DNA from: CALBTQ01 sp036725605
GTDB lineage: Bacteria; Lernaellota; Lernaellaia; Lernaellales; Lernaellaceae
NCBI GenBank assembly: GCA_036725605.1
Contig: DAIMDW010000053.1
Location: 1-19,050, forward strand
DNA length: 19,050 nt
Direction: 5' to 3'
The position numbers were made by a program, and so were the translations under genes. Every line of letters begins with the position of its first letter. Positions within the stretch are counted from its first letter, which is position 1. This document shows, piece by piece, positions 1 through 7,249 of this stretch. The notes beneath the pieces are model-generated. The model searched no databases. It was not told the origin of the DNA and saw nothing but the letters and a program-made list of their open reading frames with translations.

Positions 1-373
1 ATTTATCGACAGTCTCTTACGCACCGGGCTACCCTCTATCGCCCCTGACGGGGCTATTTGCCGCCTGTCGGCGCATTTATCGACAGTCTCTCGGGAGCCG
101 GAATGACGGATGGGCGCGACAGAAGCGCGTGCGAGGCTCGCTGCTTGGTGTGACCGGATCCCAAATCAAGTTTGGGATGACCGGAAAAGGGATCCCTCCA
201 CTGCGGTCGGGATGACAGGGCACCGTCATACCCGCGAAGGCGGGCATCCAGGACCAGCAAATGCTTTTCCTGACCGCCGGAAATGCCGGGCATGTTAAAA
301 TCGGCTTTATCCCATGATTGGAATCTTGTACGTTGATGGCTTAGAAGATGATTGAAAAATTGGGAGTTCTCAA
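1..373. repeat. Non-coding region with mosaic palindromic repeats
   Basis: No gene is supported here. A 17-bp word, ATTTATCGACAGTCTCT, occurs at 1-17 and again at 75-91. Between and after the copies lie short perfect hairpins: arms GCCCC/GGGGC at 41-54, CGCC/GGCG at 62-73, ATCCCAAA/TTTGGGAT at 158-178, and CCCGC/GCGGG at 231-244. The last sits in a 'TCATACCCGCGAAGGCGGGCA' type context, which resembles widespread bacterial intergenic palindromes (REP/dRS3-like). The short ORFs on both strands look like chance. From about 300 to 373 the DNA is plainer and leads into the next gene's ribosome binding site. Confidence 0.7.
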
Positions 374-2002
374 ATGCTGTCTATGCGTTTGTTCTTGATT
401 ATTATGGCAATTTTTTGCTTCATCCTTGTGTCCTGCGGCGATGATGACGATGATAATGACACCGGCAATAGCGATGACGACGACACGTCACCCGATGACG
501 ACGACGACACAGCGCCCGATGACGACACGGCGCCCGACGATGACACGACGACGGTCGACGACGACGATACGGGAAGCGACGACGATACCGACGACGACGA
601 TACCGACGACGACGATACCGGCGACGATGACACCATTCTGCCCGACGACTACGTAGCGCCTTGGCCGCAGGAGAATATCGAGGTGCAGGATTATGACGAA
701 AGCGGCACGGCCGGCCCTTTGCGTCTCAAAGCGACGGCGTACGACGATTGGCATCGTACCTGGCACCAACCGGATCACGGTTGCTGTGCGCATGTGTTTT
801 TTACGGACGAGACGCAAACCGAGGTCGCCCAATACCATGGCATCGGGGACAGCACCGAGTGGACGGGGCAGTACGCGGCGTCGGAAGCATACCGCTATTA
901 CATTACCGGAGATTCTCTGGCCAAGCAGATTGTGGTGGAAAAGATCGCGGATCTTGACGGCCTTCTTCACGTAACCGGGCGCGCCGGCTTTATCGCGCGT
1001 TATTGGGGCAGTCAGGCGATGCTCGACATGTACGGCGCGGCCGGCTGGTGCGACAGCGCCGATCGTTGCCACAAGGTGGATACCGGGACCTATGCCGGAG
1101 ATTTCTGGATGGGGGAAACAAGCCGCGATATGTACACCGGGTGGTTTTACGGAATGGTTACGGCTTACGATCTTGTCGATGACGAGCCGATGCGGGAAAT
1201 GATCGGGGACGATGTTACCGAGGTGCTCGATGAGCTGCTCGCCAATAACTGGTGGATCATCGACGAGGCGGGGCAGCCCACCGACGCCGGGCCGAACGTT
1301 CTGCCGGGGCAACAACTGGCTTGGATCACCATCGGCTACCATATAACCGGACACGAGAGGTATAAGCAGGAACTGGGCCGGCTGCTCGAAGACAAACGGC
1401 GGCAGTGGTTCAAGTTGAACAACATCACTTTTTTCAACCGCTATTCGTCGTATTTCGGGAATGCCCTGGCGCATAGAATCTGGTACACGATTCTGCGGCT
1501 GGGGCGCGTCTATTACAGCCCCGCGGATTTTGAGTTTATGGCCAATGTTTTCGAGAAACAGGTCCATACCTTTGCGCGTTTATCGCACAACCCCTGGTTC
1601 AATGCGATCTTCATGGCGCAAGGCGATTACGATCCGAGCGAAACCGCCTATCAGGACCAGCTCGAAGAGGACCTGACCGTTTTTCAGGATCCGCCGCTGG
1701 CGGAGTTTTATCTTCCGGCCAAAGATCCTTCGACCTACACTCTCGATCCGGTTTCCGTCTTTTTTACCGACCTGGTGACGCAGTTCCCGTTCCTTGAGGA
1801 GATCCTGGGAGGATTCCAGTATCAGGCCCTGGAGCCGTTCGGGGTGGATGGCTATTGCCCGGCCGGTTTCATGTTTCAGTGGTCGCCATTTGTCATCGAA
1901 GAGTGCGGCGCGGATGACCCGACCAAGGTTCATTCGGGGCACGACTATCTGGCTGCTTACTGGCTGGCTGCGTATCACAAGTTTATCGGCAAAGAGATGT
2001 GA
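374..2002 (+). CDS. Asp-rich lipoprotein with probable alpha/alpha-toroid domain
   Basis: A 542-residue predicted lipoprotein. The ATG follows GGGAG at 362-366 with 7-nt spacing. Residues 1-20 form a hydrophobic signal peptide ending in the lipobox LVSC, with Cys21 as the lipidation site. Residues 22-92 are a low-complexity linker of Asp with Thr, Ala, Pro and Gly, partly encoded by 15-bp tandem repeats. The globular part (about 93-542) is rich in Trp, Tyr and amphipathic helices. The C-terminal stretch with W-S-P-F and later DYLAAYWLAAYHKF resembles ends of bacterial (alpha/alpha) toroid proteins such as polysaccharide lyases and glycosidases; this is inference. No catalytic residues could be assigned and no exact family is recognised. 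It is probably exported and surface-tethered. The DUF3795-like gene follows 37 bp downstream on the same strand. Confidence 0.85.
   Translation: MLSMRLFLIIMAIFCFILVSCGDDDDDNDTGNSDDDDTSPDDDDDTAPDDDTAPDDDTTTVDDDDTGSDDDTDDDDTDDDDTGDDDTILPDDYVAPWPQENIEVQDYDESGTAGPLRLKATAYDDWHRTWHQPDHGCCAHVFFTDETQTEVAQYHGIGDSTEWTGQYAASEAYRYYITGDSLAKQIVVEKIADLDGLLHVTGRAGFIARYWGSQAMLDMYGAAGWCDSADRCHKVDTGTYAGDFWMGETSRDMYTGWFYGMVTAYDLVDDEPMREMIGDDVTEVLDELLANNWWIIDEAGQPTDAGPNVLPGQQLAWITIGYHITGHERYKQELGRLLEDKRRQWFKLNNITFFNRYSSYFGNALAHRIWYTILRLGRVYYSPADFEFMANVFEKQVHTFARLSHNPWFNAIFMAQGDYDPSETAYQDQLEEDLTVFQDPPLAEFYLPAKDPSTYTLDPVSVFFTDLVTQFPFLEEILGGFQYQALEPFGVDGYCPAGFMFQWSPFVIEECGADDPTKVHSGHDYLAAYWLAAYHKFIGKEM
572..631 (+). 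repeat. 15-bp tandem repeat coding for Asp-rich linker
   Basis: Four 15-bp units lie head to tail in frame with the lipoprotein: 572-586, 587-601, 602-616 and 617-631. The middle two are identical (ACCGACGACGACGAT) and the outer two differ by a few bases. They encode GSDDD, TDDDD, TDDDD and TGDDD. Since the unit is a multiple of three, slippage would change linker length without breaking the frame. Confidence 0.8.
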
Positions 2003-2039
2003 TTCCGGGTTCACGAAACGACACACAAAGTGAGGCGGT

Positions 2040-2399
2040 TTGTCGCGCATCGAAGTCGGTTGCTGCGGAGCGTATTGCAAAACCTGCCGCGAGGTGGCGG
2101 GCAACGTGTGCCGCGGGTGCAAGCTCGGGTACGACTCGGGCGAGCGGGATTTAGCCAAAGCGAAATGCGCCGTGAAACGCTGTTGTCTGGCGAAATTGCC
2201 GACCGATCAGACGTGCGCCGATTGTCCGGAGTTTGCTGACTGTCCCACTCTCGCCGCCTTTCATAATAAAAAGGGATACAAGTACGCAAAGTACCGCAAG
2301 GCTCTGGATTTCATCCGGCTTCACGGCTATGAGGCGTTCCTGAACGTGGCCGATAACTGGCGCGGGCCGTTGGGCAAGCTGCCGGATCAAAAGCGCTGA
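2040..2399 (+). CDS. Cysteine-rich DUF3795-like protein
   Basis: A 119-residue protein starting at TTG; GAGG lies 4 nt upstream and no other in-frame start gives a better protein. It carries many paired Cys: CCGAYCKTC near residues 8-16, CRGC near 24-27, KRCC near 46-49, and CADCPEFADC near 59-68. This matches my memory of the DUF3795 family (CGxxCxxC ... CxGC ... CxxC), small proteins thought to bind zinc or another metal; the biochemical role is unknown. The C-terminal half is helical. There is no signal peptide, so it should be cytoplasmic. It may be co-transcribed with the upstream lipoprotein gene, but the two functions look unrelated. Confidence 0.8.
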   Translation: MSRIEVGCCGAYCKTCREVAGNVCRGCKLGYDSGERDLAKAKCAVKRCCLAKLPTDQTCADCPEFADCPTLAAFHNKKGYKYAKYRKALDFIRLHGYEAFLNVADNWRGPLGKLPDQKR

Positions 2400-2459
2400 C
2401 GCACCGAATATGTGTCTGTCGATTCGGCTCGATTAAAATAGGTGACTTTTTTAAAATGT

Positions 2460-3731
2460 TCAGTTCGCGATTTCCTCGCCGGCGGCGAGCAGGCGTCTTT
2501 CGATTTCCATCGCCTGGTGATAGATCGGCGTCGTCCAATCGGTGTTCATCAACAGGATAAAACCGAGGCCGTCGCTGACCCGATAGAACATCTCGGTGGC
2601 CACGCCGTCGTCGCCGCCGTTGTGGCCCAGGAGGATCGTGTCGGTCCCGAGTTGCGGCGTGTAGTACCAGACCAGCCCCTGGGTCGGATCGACGTCCGGC
2701 GCCTGTTGGCGGCGCATTTCCTCGACGGTGGCCGCTTCCAGGATGCGGCGCCCGTCCCACTCGCCGTCGCCGATGAAAGCCATCTGGAACTTGGCAAGCT
2801 GCTTGAGGGGCGTGCGCAACTGGCCGTCCGGGTAATCGGGGAAGCCGTATTGGCCATAAGGACGGTAGTTGTCGAGCACCGGCAGGTATTCGTAGGGCAT
2901 GGCGATTTTGGTTTCGTCCAGCCCGGCCAGGAACCACGAGGTGTCGGTCATGCCCAGCGCGGCGAAAATATTGTCGTCGCAATATTGGTCGAAGGGCGTG
3001 CCGGTCAGCGCTTCGACCAGATAGGCCGCGAGGGTTATGCCCATGTTTGAATAATTCCAATCGACGCCCGGCGCGTATTGATAGTAGTTGAGCGCGGCGT
3101 AGTAATACTCGCCGCCGGGCGCGAGATAATCTTCGAGGAATCCGCCCAGGGGAAGCGGCGAATCGCCTTGCACGTACAGGGGAGACATGACCAGCCAGTT
3201 GTCGCGGATGCTCGAAGTGTGGGTCAGCAACTGGCGGAAGGTGATCGGCGCGCCGAGGTGATTGGGATTCTCCGCCGTGAAGGCCAGATAGTCGTTGACG
3301 TTGTCGTCCAGTTCGAAATAGCCGTCTTCCCAAACCTGCATGAGCGCCACGGCCGTTACGGTTTTCGAGACGGAGGCGAGCATGAAGATCGTGTCCTCGG
3401 TGACCGGCCGTTGCTGTTGAATGTGCGCCCAACCGAAGCCCTTGGACCAGACCAGCGAGCCGTCCTTGACGATGCCGGCGGCCAGGCCGGGGATGTGCGT
3501 CGCGGCCATCACCTGTTCGATGAACGCGCACAACTCGCTGTCGTCGTAGGGCGTTGCGTCGTCGTCATCGTCGCCGGTGTCGTCATCGTCGTCGGCGGCA
3601 GCGTCGTCATCGGTTACATCGTCATCGACGCTGTCGTTATCATCGTTATCATCATCATCACCGTCGCAGGCGGCGAGGAACAAAAGCGGCAGCAGCAGAA
3701 GCGCGACCAGCCGGGGAAAAGCAAGTTTCAT
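2460..3731 (-). CDS. Serine beta-lactamase-like lipoprotein (class C/esterase fold)
   Basis: A 423-residue exported serine hydrolase of the beta-lactamase/penicillin-binding superfamily. The ATG at 3731 is chosen because GAGAGG (3744-3739) lies 7 nt upstream; the in-frame ATG at 3746 would put that site inside the gene. Residues 1-21 are a signal peptide with lipobox LAAC (Cys22), followed by an Asp-rich linker to about residue 64. All three active-site motifs are visible: S120-V-S-K123 (nucleophile and base), Y227-S-N229, and H370-N-G-G373 in place of the KTG motif. LLTHTSS at 168-174 is also typical. HxG instead of KTG favours an esterase, peptidase or EstB-like enzyme over a true beta-lactamase. 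The substrate cannot be told. It converges with the DUF3795-like gene, 60 bp apart. Confidence 0.9.
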   Translation of the reverse strand: MKLAFPRLVALLLLPLLFLAACDGDDDDNDDNDSVDDDVTDDDAAADDDDDTGDDDDDATPYDDSELCAFIEQVMAATHIPGLAAGIVKDGSLVWSKGFGWAHIQQQRPVTEDTIFMLASVSKTVTAVALMQVWEDGYFELDDNVNDYLAFTAENPNHLGAPITFRQLLTHTSSIRDNWLVMSPLYVQGDSPLPLGGFLEDYLAPGGEYYYAALNYYQYAPGVDWNYSNMGITLAAYLVEALTGTPFDQYCDDNIFAALGMTDTSWFLAGLDETKIAMPYEYLPVLDNYRPYGQYGFPDYPDGQLRTPLKQLAKFQMAFIGDGEWDGRRILEAATVEEMRRQQAPDVDPTQGLVWYYTPQLGTDTILLGHNGGDDGVATEMFYRVSDGLGFILLMNTDWTTPIYHQAMEIERRLLAAGEEIAN

Positions 3732-3905
3732 GACTATACCTCTCATAGAATAATCGGCGGCCTGCGCGATTCCCGGTGAACTTTGGGATAACGTAGCGCA
3801 GGTCGGATCAATAAAACAAGGAAAATTCGCCGGTGAATCTTTGATACCGCAACTAAATACGAAGACTCGACGAAAAAGGTGAACTGAATGTTCTGATTTT
3901 AATAA

Positions 3906-5216
3906 TTATAGCGTGGTTTCTCGGTGGATCAGGCGGCTCTGATTAAACAATTCTTCAATTGCTTTCTGCATCGAGCTCTCTTTATTGCTGGCAAGCAACG
4001 AGTTTTTTGCTTTGTCCGTCATTACTCCCCGAAAACTGATTTCGTGATTTGCTTCGCTAAATTCGAGTCTATTGTGAAGAGCCTCAGGTATTTCAAATTC
4101 CGCCACTTTGCCATCCAATTTTACGGTGCTTCTCACATGCGATTTCGGTTGGGGTTGATCCTGTGAGCCCTTCCAAAGATCTTCAATTATCAGTGCGTCA
4201 AGAAAGTAGGTGGCTAAAGCGACTTCAAAACAGTTGATTACACGATAACCATTTTCGGGAGCCTTGCTAAATTGAAAGGCCTTCAGAACTCTTAAAATGT
4301 GTTCGCGCTTCTTTTTCTCGTCGGACTCGAGTACCGCGGGGCAAATATTCTCATAGAACATCTCCACATACGCTTCAGCATTGCTCCAGTTTTTTTCTGT
4401 GTCACGTTCGCCGGTCGTTCCCCAAATCCGTTCAGCTTTTCGTGCGATCAACAATTTGACTTCCGGCTTGTCTTTGTCGACTTCGTCTCCTGACAGATAA
4501 TTCGCTATCAGATAGTCTCTTGGTTCGCCAAACTCATCCGGCCGCGCCTTGATTTCCTGATTCACCAACATATCTGTAAGGTGATCACATGCCTCCAGGT
4601 AATCCAGTTTTTCCATTTTAGGATCGTCCCAGAAAAACCGCCTTTCCCAATTAAAATATGCTCGAAGACACTTGATGTACTTGATCCACTCTTTTTCAAG
4701 CCGGTAGTACGACTTCGAAGAAATCCGAGAAGCAAAGTTGATCTTGCCTTCGAGAACCTCCGATACGAAGATCGCTTCTGCGTATCTCCAATCCTCATTC
4801 ATCTCCATTTCGTTCGATGGACCTGAAAGACATTTTCGCGCATGCCCTCTAATTCCAGCGACGACCGAAACCCAGCCTCGTATTTCATCCTCCGTCAAGG
4901 CTTTTCCCGGAGTGATTGGCGGCAATAGGTCACGAGGCGGCAAAGCGATTTTCACCCTCTTCGGGTTATTGAATACCGAGGTATAGATGACATTCCATTT
5001 CATTGCCGCATCATGCAACCACATGTATTCCCTGAATGAAGTAACTTTATGTGAATAGTCCTCGAGGATCGCAACAAGTTCATCGGTCTCCGCGAGAGCC
5101 TTCATTCTCTCTAATTTTAATTCGTCATCCATAAGGCTCCCTCGCTGCTCGAGAATCCGGGAAAAGAGCTCATTATGGAGTGATCTAATCTCATCCATGG
5201 TTTTATTTGGGCTCAT
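3906..5216 (-). CDS. Unknown helical partner protein of the NDT/TIR-like gene
   Basis: A 436-residue protein, family not recognised. Its ATG overlaps the upstream gene's stop as ATGA (5213-5216), and GGAGG at 5225-5221 lies 4 nt upstream, so translation is probably coupled. It is charged, mostly helical by eye, and has no signal peptide or membrane segment. Three stretches share a pattern of a basic/Ala helix, an acidic turn and then W/Y-x-x-A/E-E/A: about residues 122-148 (NEDWRYAEA), 181-209 (EKLDYLEA) and 257-282 (EKNWSNAEA). The third resembles the short DUF2934 motif; this is inference. The C-terminal 60-70 residues (with ISFRGVMTD, then a helix with AIEELF) look like a separate small module. 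The gene is AT-rich compared with its neighbours. The tight coupling suggests it senses, scaffolds or regulates the upstream protein. Confidence 0.8.
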   Translation of the reverse strand: MSPNKTMDEIRSLHNELFSRILEQRGSLMDDELKLERMKALAETDELVAILEDYSHKVTSFREYMWLHDAAMKWNVIYTSVFNNPKRVKIALPPRDLLPPITPGKALTEDEIRGWVSVVAGIRGHARKCLSGPSNEMEMNEDWRYAEAIFVSEVLEGKINFASRISSKSYYRLEKEWIKYIKCLRAYFNWERRFFWDDPKMEKLDYLEACDHLTDMLVNQEIKARPDEFGEPRDYLIANYLSGDEVDKDKPEVKLLIARKAERIWGTTGERDTEKNWSNAEAYVEMFYENICPAVLESDEKKKREHILRVLKAFQFSKAPENGYRVINCFEVALATYFLDALIIEDLWKGSQDQPQPKSHVRSTVKLDGKVAEFEIPEALHNRLEFSEANHEISFRGVMTDKAKNSLLASNKESSMQKAIEELFNQSRLIHRETTL

Positions 5217-6268
5217 GTCTCCTCCGCAAGCGTCTTGAGACAGTCCATAAGGTTAACCATCAATCCCTCAACATGTACTTCAATGACTTTTGTGGTTGCA
5301 TACAAGTCGTTGAAATACTGCCATAACTCAACGGACAAGCCGTCCGTAATTGGCTCCCGCAGTATTTTATCCATACAAGAAGAAACAGCATTTCTATTCT
5401 GTTCGAACGTTGCCAGGTGGCCTGTAACTTGCGCATAATATTGGTGTGCTTTCTCAAGTGAATCCGACATTTGCACCGGGACCTTCCCAACCAAAGTTTT
5501 AAATACGTGGGAATACTGGGAAAAGTCAGCGGACAACAACGCGCCGAAGTCCTTATAATACTCCAACTTAAAGCGATTCCATGCAGTCTGAAAATCAACT
5601 AGAACGCGTTGTTGGTTTGCATTTTCATGATTGTACGCCAATTCTAAAGAATATAATCGGAGTTGATCAAAATGAGCGATTTCGATCTCCAGGAATTGAG
5701 AGTGCAACCGCTTTCCGAATCCAAAAATAGTTATAAAAGGTTTATACAATCCAGATCGCGAAAGTATTTTAGTTGCTAGAGAAATGTCTTTTCTTTCGGA
5801 ATCCGAAATGTTGTTTTTCACTCGATCAAGGACAGTTCTAATCTGTGTCCTAATTTCGTTGATAAAATGGTCCTTACGAAGATCAGAATTGGAATAGGGA
5901 AATATGCTTTGGTCTCCCAGATCAGAAGGGATGGCTTTTTTATTATTAGTCATTACCAAAGTCGCCTTCCCTATGCTCTGCGCCCACCCGAGTTCGTACA
6001 TCACATTTGGATTAAGCTTCCCAAATTTCGAAATCGGACTACAGATTGCGATAACAATTTTTGATTGATAAATTAACTGTTTATAATCGTTGATAAAGCT
6101 TTGCGTTTTAGGAGTTTTATCAGTGCGTTTGATTCCAAGATTTTCATATCCGACAGCGCGTTCAACAGCCGCACAGATTTTGTTGAAAGAGGGGGAAAAA
6201 GGTGCAGCCAGGAATGCAAAATCAGAAGTAGGCGTATCGAATCTGACGACCAAAGAGGTTTGGGTCAT
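5213..6268 (-). CDS. Nucleoside 2-deoxyribosyltransferase/TIR-like domain protein
   Basis: A 351-residue protein. The ATG at 6268 has a strong GGGAGG (6280-6275) 6 nt upstream. Residues 16-127 look like the nucleoside 2-deoxyribosyltransferase/TIR-like Rossmannoid fold. FAFLAAPFS (17-25) matches the first strand and loop, IVIAICSP (71-78) a core strand, and N86-P-N-V-M-Y-E-L-G94 is the hallmark motif with probable catalytic Glu92; IPSDLG follows at 113-118. Family members cleave N-glycosidic bonds of nucleosides or NAD-like molecules, and several act as effectors in bacterial immunity. Residues about 150-351 are an all-helical region I do not recognise, perhaps for sensing or oligomerisation. 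It is the first gene of a two-gene operon with a 4-bp overlap. The DNA is AT-rich between GC-rich neighbours, suggesting transfer. An anti-phage role is inference. Confidence 0.8.
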   Translation of the reverse strand: MTQTSLVVRFDTPTSDFAFLAAPFSPSFNKICAAVERAVGYENLGIKRTDKTPKTQSFINDYKQLIYQSKIVIAICSPISKFGKLNPNVMYELGWAQSIGKATLVMTNNKKAIPSDLGDQSIFPYSNSDLRKDHFINEIRTQIRTVLDRVKNNISDSERKDISLATKILSRSGLYKPFITIFGFGKRLHSQFLEIEIAHFDQLRLYSLELAYNHENANQQRVLVDFQTAWNRFKLEYYKDFGALLSADFSQYSHVFKTLVGKVPVQMSDSLEKAHQYYAQVTGHLATFEQNRNAVSSCMDKILREPITDGLSVELWQYFNDLYATTKVIEVHVEGLMVNLMDCLKTLAEET

Positions 6269-6346
6269 GCAGCGCCTCCCATTGCCTGTTTTGCCGGCAT
6301 TCCTTAAATCAAATTCGGAACCCAGCCATCCGGAAACAATACCCGG

Positions 6347-6369
6347 AAAAAGTCAATCTTTGACTTTTT
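6347..6369. promoter_or_regulatory. Perfect palindrome upstream of NDT/TIR-like operon
   Basis: AAAAAGTCAA at 6347-6356 and TTGACTTTTT at 6360-6369 are exact reverse complements around a 3-nt loop. The site lies about 80 bp before the start codon at 6268 and downstream of the promoter candidate, so it would be in the mRNA leader. It could be an operator for a repressor, or a weak attenuator, since an oligo-U run ends the stem on either strand. Confidence 0.55.
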
Positions 6370-6400
6370 GATTTCGCATAATTCTTCGTTGGGAGAATTA

Positions 6401-6429
6401 CGTCTACTCCCATCTCAACCAGTTGTCAA
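6401..6429 (-). promoter_or_regulatory. Weak sigma70-type promoter candidate
   Basis: On the minus strand TTGACA (6429-6424) is a perfect -35 box. The hexamer 17 nt downstream is TAGACG (6406-6401), only 3 of 6 matches to TATAAT. It would give a leader of about 125 nt for the NDT/TIR-like gene. The poor -10 box makes this a low-confidence call. Confidence 0.25.
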
Positions 6430-6608
6430 CTACTACCTCTTTTTATCAATAATGATCAATGAGTTTGAATCAGAGTATTTCAGGGCAATATATATATCTA
6501 CAAATATTCATTTTTATTGCCGGATCCATCGACGGCATGGACGAAAGCAAAACATATATTAATATGTCTTTGTCTCAAGAATGACAAAAGATTATCGGAA
6601 TGTCGCGG

Positions 6609-7247
6609 CTATAGCCTTTCGCCGGGCGACTTGAGACTCGGCGGTCGGCGCGAGAAGCGGACCAGGGCGTGGAGCCAGGCGAGGCCGGCCAGAACGCCCA
6701 GAACCTCCGTCATGAGAGAATCCCCGTCGGCCAGGAAAGCCGAGGTCAACGCGAGGGCGGTAATCAGCAGCGGCCAGAGGAGGATCGACAGCCACCCCGG
6801 CGCGGCTTTGGCGACGGGAACCACGCGGACCGAGAGAAGCTTGTTGAATCCCGGCAACAGGCCCGGTTTGTTCAGCAGGCCGCGGCCGCGCAGCTTGACC
6901 TCACCGGACAGCAGTTTTTTCACCACCGCTCGGCCGGACGCGTCGAAAACGTCGGGCATGCCCAGCAGCAACTTGACGTTGCTCAGGTCCAGCACCGTGG
7001 ACGAATCCGCGGACACGACAACGTCCGCCCCGTTTTTCACGCCGTCGTAAACGACCAGTTCGCCGCCCAGAAAATCGAGCGTCAGCGCCACTTCGGCGTC
7101 CATGACTTCCAGCGCGATCGAGCCGCGCATGGCGTTGAAGATGGCCCGGCGCGCGGGATTTTGCTCCACGTTTTGCACCATGAGATCGGTCAACATGGAG
7201 GCGAAGCCGACATCCTGCGCGCCGGGATCGAGACGAACGTTCAGCAT
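6609..7247 (-). CDS. Membrane-anchored SCP2-like protein
   Basis: A 212-residue protein. Residues about 15-145 look like an SCP2 sterol-carrier-type domain: an amphipathic helix, the strand pair VALTLDFLGGELVVYDG, then VVVSADSSTVLDL and a helix-strand ending with GEVKLRG. The C-terminus has two predicted membrane segments, about 152-172 and 178-198, ending in a basic tail. SCP2 domains carry lipids or other hydrophobic molecules. The start is 2 bp after the dehydrogenase stop, with GGAG 8 nt upstream inside that gene, so it is the last gene of the operon. It may hold a hydrophobic substrate at the membrane for the two dehydrogenases; that role is inference. Confidence 0.75.
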   Translation of the reverse strand: MLNVRLDPGAQDVGFASMLTDLMVQNVEQNPARRAIFNAMRGSIALEVMDAEVALTLDFLGGELVVYDGVKNGADVVVSADSSTVLDLSNVKLLLGMPDVFDASGRAVVKKLLSGEVKLRGRGLLNKPGLLPGFNKLLSVRVVPVAKAAPGWLSILLWPLLITALALTSAFLADGDSLMTEVLGVLAGLAWLHALVRFSRRPPSLKSPGERL

Positions 7248-7249
7248 CG

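Larger units (their letters stand above)
6269..6608. other. AT-rich intergenic leader of the two-gene operon
   Basis: About 340 bp without a supported gene; the short plus-strand ORFs here have no ribosome binding site or recognisable product. It holds a strong Shine-Dalgarno at 6275-6280, a perfect 10-bp-arm palindrome at 6347-6369 and a weak promoter candidate at 6401-6429 (both listed separately). The stretch from 6430 to 6600 is very AT-rich, and I see no clear terminator for the metabolic operon that ends at 6609. Confidence 0.6.

Noticed and set aside
440..650. Possible CRISPR array from the repeated GAC/GAT words
   Set aside because: The repeats are 15-bp coding units without spacers, in frame with the lipoprotein.
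488..1567. 359-codon minus-strand frame and Ser/Val-rich minus frame at 370-636
   Set aside because: These are reverse readings of the Asp tract and lipoprotein body; no ribosome binding site or known motif.
2460..3731. True class C beta-lactamase (resistance gene)
   Set aside because: The third motif is HNGG instead of KTG, and the protein is an Asp-linked lipoprotein, so a general esterase or peptidase of the fold is more likely.
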